Source: RGIG6353 sp045590615 (GTDB lineage: Bacteria; Bacillota; Clostridia; Oscillospirales; SIG627). Taken from it: DNA of 61,365 nucleotides. How positions within the stretch are numbered: the stretch's first letter is position 1; every line of letters starts with the position of its first letter. The stretch is from NCBI GenBank assembly GCA_045590615.1, contig JAZNRH010000044.1:1-61365 (forward strand), given 5' to 3'. Below the pieces are notes generated by a model that was not told where the DNA came from, ran no database searches, and worked only from the letters and a program-made list of their open reading frames with translations. The position numbers and the translations under genes are program-made. This document shows positions 41,793 through 49,921 of the stretch, in pieces.

Positions 41793-41864
41793 ATGAAGAT
41801 TATTACTATAAAGCCACCCAAGTTCTTACGAAAGCTCCTTGGAGCTTTCATAAAGAAAAAGTAA
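41793..41864 (+). CDS. spoVM: Stage V sporulation protein M
   Basis: A 23-residue amphipathic peptide beginning MKIITIKPPKFLRKLLG. It matches the pattern of B. subtilis SpoVM (MKFYTIKLPKFLGGIVRAM): Met-Lys, Thr5, Ile6, Lys7, Pro9, Lys10, Phe11, Leu12 are all kept. SpoVM recognises the convex forespore membrane, anchors SpoIVA and is needed for coat and cortex assembly. Pro9, important for curvature sensing, is present. Ribosome site AAAGGAG is 7 bp before ATG. In Bacillus spoVM lies near prpC-prkC-rsgA; here it is 14 kb away. Confidence 0.9.
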   Translation: MKIITIKPPKFLRKLLGAFIKKK

Positions 41865-41877
41865 GGGAATGAAAAAC

Positions 41878-41920
41878 CAACGTGGGACTTTTGAAGTCAA
41901 AAGTCCCACGTTGATTTTCT
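41878..41920. terminator. Bidirectional terminator between spoVM and the XRE gene
   Basis: Perfect 17-bp stem (CAACGTGGGACTTTTGA arms) with a 2-nt loop; T-rich on one side and A-rich on the other. It serves the convergent genes. Confidence 0.85.
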
Positions 41921-41929
41921 TATGGTGGA

Positions 41930-42163
41930 TTAAATCAGTTTTTCAATTTCGATTACAATGTCGCTCATTTTCATTTCAAGAGCAAGGCTTATTCTGTACA
42001 GGGTTTCTAAGGTTGGTTTTCTTTCTCCCCTTTCGATTGCGCTCAGATGTGTCCTTCCTATGTCGGCAAGACCACTCAGAGCTTCTTGCGAAACTCCTTT
42101 TCTCTTTCTGCAGATATAAATTGCTTCTCCTACTGATTTGGAGTCAAGATACATTTCTGACAT
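41930..42163 (-). CDS. XRE-family transcriptional regulator
   Basis: 77 residues, one Cro/CI-type helix-turn-helix (EAIYICRKRKGVSQEALSGL, then IGRTHLSAIERGERKPTLETLYRI). No ligand or oligomerisation domain. It is divergent from the VanZ-like gene, so it may control that gene or itself from the shared 107-bp region. Such single-domain regulators are common in both chromosomes and mobile elements; no mobile-element genes surround it. Confidence 0.85.
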   Translation of the reverse strand: MSEMYLDSKSVGEAIYICRKRKGVSQEALSGLADIGRTHLSAIERGERKPTLETLYRISLALEMKMSDIVIEIEKLI

Positions 42164-42219
42164 AAAATCACCTCAACTACCATTGTAAAATTATTTCTTA
42201 TATTTTTTGAATACATATG

Positions 42220-42248
42220 TTGACAAAAGAACACATTTGTGCTATAAT
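42220..42248 (+). promoter_or_regulatory. Promoter of the VanZ-like/DUF5067 pair
   Basis: TTGACA, 17-bp spacer with TGTGC before the -10, TATAAT. Confidence 0.88.
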
Positions 42249-42270
42249 TTTAATCGTTGGAGAGAATTAA

Positions 42271-42678
42271 ATGAAAAAACGAGACAAATTGAATTTTTGG
42301 GTGATTTTCTTAGGGGTCGTTTTTTTACTTATAGGTTTTTTGATATATGTGACTATACCTTCGACCACGTTTATTAATAAGATGGCTTATAAGATAATTC
42401 CTTTACCCCAAAATAAGTTGGACGGAGCATTTTTTAATACTGTTAGGGGTTATCTTCCTGATGCGTGTTGGTCTTGTTCACTTACGTTGATTTTGTCTGT
42501 AGGTTGCAAACAAGCTGTAGCTGTTATTATAGCAGTAGCTTTTGGTACATTGTGGGAGTTTGCTCAATTGCTCGGCGTGTTTTCGGGAACGTTTGACCTA
42601 TTAGATATTTTTACATATTTTGTATCGGCATTATTAGCATATGCAATTATATATTTTATTAAAAGGAGATTAAAATGA
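42271..42678 (+). CDS. Small membrane protein, VanZ/DUF2809-like
   Basis: 135 residues with four membrane segments (about 10-30, 58-80, 83-103, 110-130). The order RGYLPDACWS, TLWEFAQL and FDLLDIFTYFVSALLAY resembles the VanZ/DUF2809-like group, in which a conserved Glu in WEF and Asp in DLLDI are typical. Function unknown. Ribosome site TTGGAGAG. It overlaps the next gene by 4 bp. Codon use is more A/T-rich than its neighbours, consistent with an accessory origin. Confidence 0.6.
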   Translation: MKKRDKLNFWVIFLGVVFLLIGFLIYVTIPSTTFINKMAYKIIPLPQNKLDGAFFNTVRGYLPDACWSCSLTLILSVGCKQAVAVIIAVAFGTLWEFAQLLGVFSGTFDLLDIFTYFVSALLAYAIIYFIKRRLK

Positions 42679-43178
42679 AAAGAGTTTTAACAGTAGTATT
42701 TGTAGTGTTGGTGCTTGTGTGTTTTGGCGCTATGGCAATTAGCAGTGCCTCAGACAGTGAGGACGGAGAGCAAGGTGAAGCAACGACCGAAAACGTAGTA
42801 AACAATGACAATGAAACGTTGGGCGAATACACCGTCACAATCGATGCTTGTAGAATTGCTGAGGATTGGGAAGGAGATCCTATTGCCATAATTAAATATA
42901 CCTTCACTAACAATTCCGATAATCCAACTTCTTTTAACGTTGCATTTTCGGATAGCGCTTATCAGGACGGGGTAGGCTTAAATTCTTGTTACTTTGTAGA
43001 TGACAGTGCAAATTATTCTTCCGATAACCTATCAAAGAAAATTAAAAAGGGCTCATCTATCGAGGTTGAAACTGCATTCGAATTAAATAATGAAACAAGT
43101 GATATTGAGATAGAGGTTCAGGAACTTTTCAGCTTTAACGATAAGGTTTTAAGAAAGACGTTTAAGATTGCAGAGTAA
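42675..43178 (+). CDS. Secreted DUF5067-like protein
   Basis: 167 residues: a signal peptide or membrane anchor (MKRVLTVVFVVLVLVCFGAMA), an acidic linker, then an immunoglobulin-like domain of the DUF5067 pattern (LGEYTVTIDACRIAEDWEGD, IIKYTFTNNSDN, AFSDSAYQDGVGL, final VLRKTFKIAE). The cysteine at position 16 could be lipidated but the lipobox is poor. Its start overlaps the stop of the upstream membrane-protein gene, so the two are co-translated. Function unknown; probably on the cell surface. Confidence 0.72.
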   Translation: MKRVLTVVFVVLVLVCFGAMAISSASDSEDGEQGEATTENVVNNDNETLGEYTVTIDACRIAEDWEGDPIAIIKYTFTNNSDNPTSFNVAFSDSAYQDGVGLNSCYFVDDSANYSSDNLSKKIKKGSSIEVETAFELNNETSDIEIEVQELFSFNDKVLRKTFKIAE

Positions 43179-43240
43179 AATCCAAATCGGCTGTAGCAAA
43201 ACGCACAGTCTATACAAAAAACTTGAATAGAATTACGACG

Positions 43241-43277
43241 CAGGGATTGACGGTTTTCGTCAATCCCTGTTATTTTC
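43241..43277. terminator. Terminator between the DUF5067 gene and the 66-codon gene
   Basis: CAGGGATTGACG/CGTCAATCCCTG 12-bp stem with a 5-nt loop; TTATTTT follows on the plus strand. Placed between convergent genes. Confidence 0.7.
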
Positions 43278-43287
43278 CTACCTTACC

Positions 43288-43488
43288 TCAGCTCAGTACG
43301 TCGTTGCTTTTCTTTTTATCTTGCACTCGGCATCTTTCACGCATATGTCTTGTGGTGTCGCAATATGGCAGAGGCACGTCGTAGGCTTGCGCATCTATGA
43401 TGGGCATATCGATTATTGCTTCGGCATCGAGCATTGGATTATTTGACAAAAACGAGTCCACTCTGTTGTGTTTATTTGTTTTTTTCAC
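43288..43488 (-). CDS. 66-residue protein of unknown function
   Basis: GTG start, 9 bp after AAAGGG on the minus strand. The product is MKKTNKHNRVDSFLSNNPML.. with an acidic middle (AEAIIDMPIIDAQAYDVPLP) and a Cys-containing end (YCDTTRHMRERCR). Codon choice looks like that of real genes here, and a terminator-like hairpin follows. No signal peptide, membrane segment or known domain. It is divergent from glyA. It could be a small soluble or spore-associated protein; the identity is open. Confidence 0.45.
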   Translation of the reverse strand: MKKTNKHNRVDSFLSNNPMLDAEAIIDMPIIDAQAYDVPLPYCDTTRHMRERCRVQDKKKSNDVLS

Positions 43489-43549
43489 GCTTTCACACCC
43501 TTTCTGTCATTATTTTTGACCGAGAAGGCTTTTTTATTCTGAAAAGGTA

Positions 43550-43578
43550 TTGAAAAATAATAACATTTGTTTTATAAT
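43550..43578 (+). promoter_or_regulatory. Promoter of glyA-rarA
   Basis: TTGAAA, 17-bp spacer, TATAAT. No glycine riboswitch is visible in the short leader. Confidence 0.8.
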
Positions 43579-43610
43579 ATACTTGGAAAAATTTTTTTAG
43601 GAGAACAAAA

Positions 43611-44852
43611 ATGTTAAAAGAAAATTTAGAATTAATACGCAAGACAGACCCCGAAATAGCTGATGCCATGGAGCAGGAGCTTGTCCGTCAGAGAAGAAAT
43701 ATCGAGCTTATTGCCAGCGAGAATATAGTATCAGAAGCAGTTATGGCTGCTATGGGTAGCCATTTGACCAACAAGTATGCCGAGGGATACCCCGGAAAGA
43801 GATACTACGGTGGCTGTGAGTGTGTTGATATTTCAGAAAGGCTTGCGATTGAAAGAGCAAAGGAGCTTTTTGGCGCAGAGCACGCAAACGTTCAGCCTCA
43901 CTCGGGCGCTCAGGCTAATATCGCAGTTTATCAGGCGTTTTTGGAGCATGGCGATACAGTAATGGGTATGGCGCTCGACCAGGGTGGTCACCTTACTCAC
44001 GGTAGTCCCGTAAACTTCTCGGGTATTAACTATAAATTCGTATCCTACGGTGTCGAAGAGGACACGGGTATGATAGACTACGATAAGGTTGAGGCGCTTG
44101 TTAAGGAGCACAAGCCCAAGCTTATCGTTGCAGGCGCATCGGCTTATCCAAGAAAGATTGATTTCAAGAGATTTGGCGAAATCGCTCACAACAACGGTGC
44201 GTATCTTATGGTAGATATGGCACATATTGCAGGTCTTGTAGCTGCAGGACTTCACGAAAATCCCGTACCCTACGCAGACGTTGTTACGACAACCACTCAT
44301 AAGACCTTGCGTGGTCCGAGAGGTGGTCTCATTCTCTGTCGTGAGGAGTATGCAAAGAAGATTGACAAGGCTATATTCCCCGGTATGCAGGGTGGTCCTC
44401 TCGAGCACGTTATTGCTGCAAAGGCAGTATGCTTCAAGGAGGCGCTCAGCCCCGAGTTCAAGGAATATCAGAAGAGAATTGTATCTAATTGCGCAGCATT
44501 TGCCGATGCAATGCTCAAGGAAGGCTTTAATCTCGTATCGGGTGGTACAGACAATCACCTTATGCTCGTTGACCTCAGAAATATGGGTATTACGGGCAAG
44601 GAGCTTGAGCATAGACTCGACGAGGTTTATATTACAGCTAACAAGAACGCAATCCCCGGCGACCCTGAAAGCCCATTTGTTACAAGTGGCGTGAGACTCG
44701 GTACTGCAGCCGTTTCTTCAAGAGGCTTTGACAATGAGGATATGGTCGAGATAGCTCATCTGATTTATATGACGGTCAAGGAATTTGACAAGGCAGACGA
44801 AATCCGTGCAAGAGTTGAAAAGCTCTGTGAAAAGCACCCCCTTTATAACTGA
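43611..44852 (+). CDS. glyA: Serine hydroxymethyltransferase
   Basis: 413 residues. PLP enzyme interconverting serine and glycine and charging THF with a one-carbon unit; it supplies the methylene-THF used by MetF. PLP lysine is Lys231 in TTTTHKTLRGPRGG. Other markers: RQRRNIELIASENIVS, NKYAEGYPGKRYYGG, VNFSGINYKFVSYGV. Normal length, strong AGGAGA site. Its stop overlaps the rarA start (TGATG). Confidence 0.98.
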   Translation: MLKENLELIRKTDPEIADAMEQELVRQRRNIELIASENIVSEAVMAAMGSHLTNKYAEGYPGKRYYGGCECVDISERLAIERAKELFGAEHANVQPHSGAQANIAVYQAFLEHGDTVMGMALDQGGHLTHGSPVNFSGINYKFVSYGVEEDTGMIDYDKVEALVKEHKPKLIVAGASAYPRKIDFKRFGEIAHNNGAYLMVDMAHIAGLVAAGLHENPVPYADVVTTTTHKTLRGPRGGLILCREEYAKKIDKAIFPGMQGGPLEHVIAAKAVCFKEALSPEFKEYQKRIVSNCAAFADAMLKEGFNLVSGGTDNHLMLVDLRNMGITGKELEHRLDEVYITANKNAIPGDPESPFVTSGVRLGTAAVSSRGFDNEDMVEIAHLIYMTVKEFDKADEIRARVEKLCEKHPLYN

Positions 44853-46090
44853 TGATACCACTTGCTGAAAGACTCCGACCCACCACCTTTGACGAGGTTG
44901 TGGGTCAGGAGCATATACTTGGAGCGAATGCGCCACTCAGAAGGATTATTTCCTCTCCCGTGTTGCCCAATATGATTTTTTACGGACCGTCGGGTACGGG
45001 AAAAACCACAGTGGCAAATATAATTGCCAAGAACGCAGGAATGACGCTCAAAAAGCTCAACGCAACGATTGCTCAGACAAAGGATATAAAGGACGTGCTT
45101 TTTGAGACGGGTACACTTTTTGGTTCTGAGGGCATTCTGCTTTTTATAGATGAAATTCAATACCTGAATAAACGTCAACAGCAAACGCTGCTTGAGTTTA
45201 TCGAGGACGGAAGAGTTACCCTGATTGCATCTACTACCGAAAATCCGTATTTTTATATCTATAAGGCTATTTTGTCTCGTTCTACGGTTTTTGAGTTCAA
45301 GCCACTTTCCAACCTTGCAGTTGCCAAGGCTCTTGAAAGGGCGCTTGACTGTCTCAACCGTGAAAACTCAACTCAAAAGACTATTACTCCCGAAGCAGTA
45401 ACGTCTCTGTCCACTGCAGGTGGAGGAGATTTGAGAGCGTCTATCAATGCTCTTGAGCTTGCATATCATATAAGTGAAGAGGTTATCGGTGAAGAGATTG
45501 CAAAGCAGGTGCTTGCAAGGAATTATATGTCCTTTGACAGAGACGGAGATGCTCACTACGAGCTGTTGTCTGCTTTACAGAAGTCCATTCGAGGCTCTGA
45601 TGAAAACGCTGCGATTTTCTATCTTGCAAAGCTTCTTGAGGGTGGTGATTTGATTTCACCCTGCAGGCGACTTTTGGTTATAGCAAGCGAGGATATAGGA
45701 CTTGCTTACCCAATGGCTTCGGTCATTGTAAAATCGCTTGTCGATTCGGCTCTTCAGCTCGGTTTACCCGAGGCGAGAATACCACTTGCCGAGGCAGCAA
45801 TTCTTCTTGCGACAGCCCCCAAGTCGAACAGCGCGTATATGGCGATTGCTTCGGCAACCGAGGACGTGCAAAAGGGACTCGGTCAGGATATGCCGTCAAG
45901 ACTTAAGAACAATCATTACTTTGGCGAGGGCGACAAAAAGGATAATTACCTTTATCCACACGATTATCCAAATCATTGGGTGAAACAGCAATATCTTCCC
46001 GACGATTTGAAGAACCGTCAGTATTATCATTTTGGAGAAAACAAAACGGAGCAGGCAGCTCTGGAATATAAAAATAAAATACAAAAATAA
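44852..46090 (+). CDS. rarA: Replication-associated recombination ATPase RarA
   Basis: 412 residues, AAA+ ATPase of the RarA/MgsA/WRNIP1 family that acts at stalled forks. Start signature PLAERLRPTTFDEVVGQEHIL; Walker A YGPSGTGKTTVAN; Walker B LFIDEIQYLNKRQQQTLLEF; sensor 1 IASTTENPY. The C-terminal tetramerisation part contains SPCRRLLVIASEDIGLAYP and YLYPHDYPNHWVKQQYLP. Translation is coupled to glyA. Confidence 0.96.
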   Translation: MIPLAERLRPTTFDEVVGQEHILGANAPLRRIISSPVLPNMIFYGPSGTGKTTVANIIAKNAGMTLKKLNATIAQTKDIKDVLFETGTLFGSEGILLFIDEIQYLNKRQQQTLLEFIEDGRVTLIASTTENPYFYIYKAILSRSTVFEFKPLSNLAVAKALERALDCLNRENSTQKTITPEAVTSLSTAGGGDLRASINALELAYHISEEVIGEEIAKQVLARNYMSFDRDGDAHYELLSALQKSIRGSDENAAIFYLAKLLEGGDLISPCRRLLVIASEDIGLAYPMASVIVKSLVDSALQLGLPEARIPLAEAAILLATAPKSNSAYMAIASATEDVQKGLGQDMPSRLKNNHYFGEGDKKDNYLYPHDYPNHWVKQQYLPDDLKNRQYYHFGENKTEQAALEYKNKIQK

Positions 46091-46104
46091 AGGAGAACAC
46101 AAAA

Positions 46105-46677
46105 ATGGCAAAAAAAGGTTTTTGGCAGGAATTCAAGGAGTTTATCTCTAAGGGCAACGTTGTTGATATGGCAATAGGTGTTGTAATCGGTGGTGCTTTC
46201 AAGTCTATTGTTTCATCACTCGTTGCAGACATCATCACACCATGCATCTCACTTCTTACAGGAAAGGCAAGCTTTAACGACCTTGTTTACGTGCTCAAGG
46301 AGGGCAGCGATGCAGTTCTTGCAGAGGACGGCGTTACCGTCGTAGAAGAGGCAGTAGCCCCTGTAACTCTTAATTACGGAACTTTTATTCAGTACATAAT
46401 TGACTTTTTAATTATCGCTTTAACTATTTTCGTAATCATTAAGATAATGTCATCACTCAAGAACCGTTCCGAAGCTCTTCGTGATAAGCTCGACGCAGAG
46501 GCAGCAGCTGTAAGGCAGGCTGCAGTCGATGAAGAAGCTGCAAAGAAGGCTGCAGAGGAGCAGGCAGCAGCAGACGCTGCAGCAGCAGAAAAGGCTGAAA
46601 TTGAAGCGACAAGAAAGGCTCAGCAGGAAACAGCAGCTCTTCTTGCCGACATTAAGGAGATTCTTAACAAGAAATGA
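46105..46677 (+). CDS. mscL: Large-conductance mechanosensitive channel with extended tail
   Basis: 190 residues. Pore helix TM1 (FISKGNVVDMAIGVVIGGAF), periplasmic loop, TM2 (YGTFIQYIIDFLIIALTIFV) and the C-terminal bundle with TAALLADIKEILN. MscL opens under hypo-osmotic stress. Between TM2 and the terminal bundle lies an Ala/Glu-rich segment of about 50 residues (LDAEAAAVRQAAVDEEAAKK), giving a protein longer than the usual 130-150. It is predicted to lengthen the cytoplasmic coiled-coil bundle. The stop overlaps the next gene (ATGA). Confidence 0.93.
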   Translation: MAKKGFWQEFKEFISKGNVVDMAIGVVIGGAFKSIVSSLVADIITPCISLLTGKASFNDLVYVLKEGSDAVLAEDGVTVVEEAVAPVTLNYGTFIQYIIDFLIIALTIFVIIKIMSSLKNRSEALRDKLDAEAAAVRQAAVDEEAAKKAAEEQAAADAAAAEKAEIEATRKAQQETAALLADIKEILNKK

Positions 46678-47555
46678 TTGACTCTTTTCAAGAGGTCAGC
46701 ATAAAGAACAATTCACCTATAGCATCAGCTATAGGTGAATTTTCATCTGACTTTTGCGATTTTACTCCATACGTCATTCAGACGTGGCAGGAGTATTACA
46801 ATACCCACTTTGCAAAAACTCAGAATGCTTTATACTTGCGTCATACCATAAATGGCAGGGACAGCTATGCTTGCCTTGGCAATAATATCGTAAAAAACGT
46901 GGAGGAGCTTTTTCAAATGCTTGGTAAAAGCTCTATGCCAATGACACTTTTGACGGGTGCTCAGGTCAACGAGCTCAAAAAGCATTATAGTGTGAGTGAG
47001 CTTGCAACCGACGAGGCGTGGTCGGATTATATCTATCTTCATTCGGATTTAGCCGAGATGTCGGGTAAGCGCTATGCAGGTCAGCGCAACCACATTAATA
47101 AGTTTATATCCAACTGCACTTCGTGGTCGTATGAGAAAATCGACTCCTCCAATTTGCAGGAGGTCTACGATTTTTATCTTGCTTTGAGTAGAGACACAAC
47201 CGGCTTTGACGATACTGCCCTTTACGAAATGGAGCACCTTGTTCGTGATTTCTTTACTATTTTTGACAACCACGCACTGACGGGTGGTTTAATCCGTGCA
47301 GACTCAAGGATCGTTTCCTTTGCAATTGGCGAGGTCTTGAACGATACGCTTTTTGTTCACGTAGAAAAGGCATTAAAGAGCGTTCAGGGCGCATATCAGA
47401 TAATCGTTCGTGAATTTGCCCGTCACAATCTTGCCACCTATATCAATCGTGAAGAGGATATGGGAATAGAGGGCTTGAGAATATCGAAGAGGTCTTATCA
47501 CCCCTGCCGAATGGCAGAAAAGTTTGTTTGTACGGTTGGTGTTGAGCAAAAATAA
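46674..47555 (+). CDS. DUF2156 (LPG synthase C-like) acyltransferase-fold protein
   Basis: 293 residues matching the DUF2156 family, a tandem GNAT fold related to the C-terminal aminoacyl-transferase domain of lysyl-phosphatidylglycerol synthase. Markers: DFCDFTPYVIQTWQEYY, DYIYLHSDLAEMSGKRYAGQ, RNHINKF, and the late REEDMGIEGLRISKRSYHP. It lacks membrane segments, so it probably uses a soluble or peripheral substrate. It is co-translated with mscL through a 4-bp overlap, an unusual pairing. Confidence 0.85.
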   Translation: MIDSFQEVSIKNNSPIASAIGEFSSDFCDFTPYVIQTWQEYYNTHFAKTQNALYLRHTINGRDSYACLGNNIVKNVEELFQMLGKSSMPMTLLTGAQVNELKKHYSVSELATDEAWSDYIYLHSDLAEMSGKRYAGQRNHINKFISNCTSWSYEKIDSSNLQEVYDFYLALSRDTTGFDDTALYEMEHLVRDFFTIFDNHALTGGLIRADSRIVSFAIGEVLNDTLFVHVEKALKSVQGAYQIIVREFARHNLATYINREEDMGIEGLRISKRSYHPCRMAEKFVCTVGVEQK

Positions 47556-47581
47556 ATTCAGTTTAGAATGCTATATGATAA

Positions 47582-47659
47582 AAATTAAACAATTGCTTTT
47601 CGGAAGTTCGGAGGGTGCTTTTTGCTAAAAAGCGCCCTTTGGTTTTATGAGGGCTCGCC
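47582..47659 (-). repeat. Dispersed repeat family R2, copy c
   Basis: On the minus strand: GGCGAGCCCTCATAAAACC, GGGCGCTTTTTAGCAAAAAG, CACCCTCCGAACTTCCGAAA. Matches 60043-60128. It contains a near-perfect palindrome (AGGGTGCTTTTT/AAAAAGCGCCCT) and fills the gap between two convergent genes, where it may act as a terminator. Confidence 0.72.
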
Positions 47660-47664
47660 ACTTT

Positions 47665-49905
47665 TTATCCGAAAAATGATGTTCCTATAATTGGTAACGA
47701 CCATATAAGCTGATAGAGCATAATGAATAAAGGTGTAATCTTTTCGTGTGAGCCGTCGGCAAGGAAGGCTACTACGATTAGAGTGAAGCCGAAAATCAAG
47801 GCTATGTATTTTGCGAGTGTATTAATTGAAATAATTCTTGAAAGCTTGTCGGTGGCAAGGAAGGTGCGAAGCATATTCATAACGCCCGATGCCGAAACAA
47901 TTCCACTCGACGCCTTTTCAAGAGGCTCGTTTTCCTCGGGTGTAGGCAGCTCAAGATTCTTGACTACTACAATGGGGTAGCTCTCATCCTTCAGGATTTG
48001 AGTAACAAAGGCAGTGTCAAGGTTGGGGTCACGAGAGTTGATTGCCATGCAAATACCGAGATTGCAGAACGAGTCGAGAAGAGTCTTGAACTTCATACCA
48101 AGCGCATACTTTACATAGAACTTAGCACTGACTTCACCGTTGATAGCAACGTAGAGAATACGTCCGTTCGAGGATAAAAAGGTCTTGTCTATAGTATCGT
48201 CAATGTGAGTAAAGCCGTTTGCTTCGATGTAGTCCTGATTTCCTATGAAAACGTTGTTAGAGCCGATTTGGGCATTGAAGCCGTTTTCTGCAAGCGAGAT
48301 AATCGAGTCGCTGTTTTCACGGGTTGCAGTAACTATAACCGAGCGATTGAAAACGTCCTCAAGAGGACCACCAACAAGGTTGAACGCCTTGGCAGTGATG
48401 AGATACGTATTGTCAATTCTGCTTTCACCGTAGGTTTTTATAGAGGTTATCTTGATGCCCTTGGGATTGAAAACGTCGCTGTCATTAAAGGATATAAGGG
48501 CTGTATCGGCATATTCATCAATTGCCGTTTCGCCGATTATAGCAGAATTAATTCTATTGAGTCGAAGGGTGGTGATAAAGTAGGGCAGCGTTACAACGAA
48601 GAGCGAGGATATTGGCATAGCCATCATAAATGCAAGCGCAAAGCTGTTAATTGCACTTGTAATATTCGCTCCCTCGATTAGAACTGCGCTGAGAATTGCA
48701 AACACTATCGACGCTGCAAAGACGAGAGGAATAATAATCTTGTAGCTTTCATCAAAAGGTGATTTGCGTGTGGTCGTTTTATAGAAATCCGATACGAAAT
48801 CAACCTTTGAAATCTTATAAAGTGATGCGTCCTCGGGCAGATATTCGCTGAAGTTGTCGTGCTCCTGAGAGTTGCTGTCAAGTACAGTTGCAGCCTTCTT
48901 TTCGTTGGAGTGAGCTGCAACTCTGAACGTGATGTGCTCACGCCTTGTGTCAATATATCCTACCAGCGCCATTACGGTAACGGTAAGTGCGAAAACTGAT
49001 GAGTAAACAGTTACGTCCTTTGAGTATCTGTCAATCACAAGGTGAAGAACAAGCTGTAAAAACGAAACAAGGAAGGCTGAAAATACTATGCTGTTCTTGT
49101 TGGGCTTCCAGCTAAACAGAGATATTGCGCCGTCAATGATGTTGTCGAGAACACAGAATGCACTGAGGAACATTAACTGCATATCTATAAGCAGATATAA
49201 AACTCCGAATCTGCCGGACATAAGCCATTCGGGGTGTGGGAGCGCCTTTGTTTCGACATAGATAAGAAGGATGGTGGCTATTGCGCTCAGAATCAATTTT
49301 ATAAGAGAGGAACGCTCCTTCTTCTTGTAAATATCTATAAACTCCTCTTTTTCAATCGGAGCAAGATATTCTCTGACTTCCTTAGCCTTCTTCACCTTTT
49401 TCGGCTTTTCGGTCAGGGGAGTCTCTTCCTCTGTGTTGTCATTCTCTTCAACAACGTAGATGTCCTCGTCCTCCACGGGTACGGGCGCTTCGTCCTCATC
49501 CTCTTCAATCAAAGGCTCTTCGAGTCCTTCGTAGGTGTCCTCCTCTTCGGCTTGTACGGGAGCATCCTCGGAGTGATGCTTCTTGTCGGTGAACACGTTT
49601 GCGAGGTCAACCCTGTTTCCGTTTGCAAGGTTGTTTTTTATATCGTCTACCGACATATCCTCTTCCTTCATAATGTCGTCAAGCTTGGCTTCAAGCTCGT
49701 CGTCGGTATCAGAGGACTTGTGTTTGAAAATATTTTTGAGACTAAAGCCCGTGCTTTCCTCGGGCGCAAAAAGGTCTTCGAGCTCAGAGTTCGTTTCTTT
49801 TTTTGGGGCTGTTACAAATACTGCAGTGTTTTCCTCGGGTGAGGCAGACGCGTTCATAACGTGTTCCTTCTTGACTTCTTTTCTTTTGAACGTATATTTA
49901 CTCAT
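47665..49905 (-). CDS. P-type-ATPase-like membrane protein lacking the phosphorylation site
   Basis: 746 residues. Residues 1-195 are acidic and probably disordered. Four membrane helices follow (about 200-220, 233-262, 270-292, 298-318), a 70-residue cytosolic loop, two helices (about 388-410, 417-447), a large cytosolic region (448-685) and two last helices (about 695-715, 724-742). This order and several landmarks match P1B-type ATPases: MAMPIS (428-433) sits where CPC would be, VFIGNQDYIEANGF resembles the ATP-binding loop, and GRILYVAINGEVSAKF precedes a P-domain-like part. The catalytic DKTGTLT is NDSDVFN (474-480), TGD is NSRD, and no TGE actuator is seen. Transport by the usual cycle is unlikely; a regulatory or scaffold role is possible. 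It lies 16 bp after rlmB. Confidence 0.72.
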   Translation of the reverse strand: MSKYTFKRKEVKKEHVMNASASPEENTAVFVTAPKKETNSELEDLFAPEESTGFSLKNIFKHKSSDTDDELEAKLDDIMKEEDMSVDDIKNNLANGNRVDLANVFTDKKHHSEDAPVQAEEEDTYEGLEEPLIEEDEDEAPVPVEDEDIYVVEENDNTEEETPLTEKPKKVKKAKEVREYLAPIEKEEFIDIYKKKERSSLIKLILSAIATILLIYVETKALPHPEWLMSGRFGVLYLLIDMQLMFLSAFCVLDNIIDGAISLFSWKPNKNSIVFSAFLVSFLQLVLHLVIDRYSKDVTVYSSVFALTVTVMALVGYIDTRREHITFRVAAHSNEKKAATVLDSNSQEHDNFSEYLPEDASLYKISKVDFVSDFYKTTTRKSPFDESYKIIIPLVFAASIVFAILSAVLIEGANITSAINSFALAFMMAMPISSLFVVTLPYFITTLRLNRINSAIIGETAIDEYADTALISFNDSDVFNPKGIKITSIKTYGESRIDNTYLITAKAFNLVGGPLEDVFNRSVIVTATRENSDSIISLAENGFNAQIGSNNVFIGNQDYIEANGFTHIDDTIDKTFLSSNGRILYVAINGEVSAKFYVKYALGMKFKTLLDSFCNLGICMAINSRDPNLDTAFVTQILKDESYPIVVVKNLELPTPEENEPLEKASSGIVSASGVMNMLRTFLATDKLSRIISINTLAKYIALIFGFTLIVVAFLADGSHEKITPLFIMLYQLIWSLPIIGTSFFG

Positions 49906-49921
49906 TTGCCAATCTTTCCTT

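Noticed and set aside
42271..43178. Integrated mobile island around the XRE and VanZ-like genes
   Set aside because: No integrase, attachment repeats or phage genes are present; A/T-rich small genes alone are not enough.
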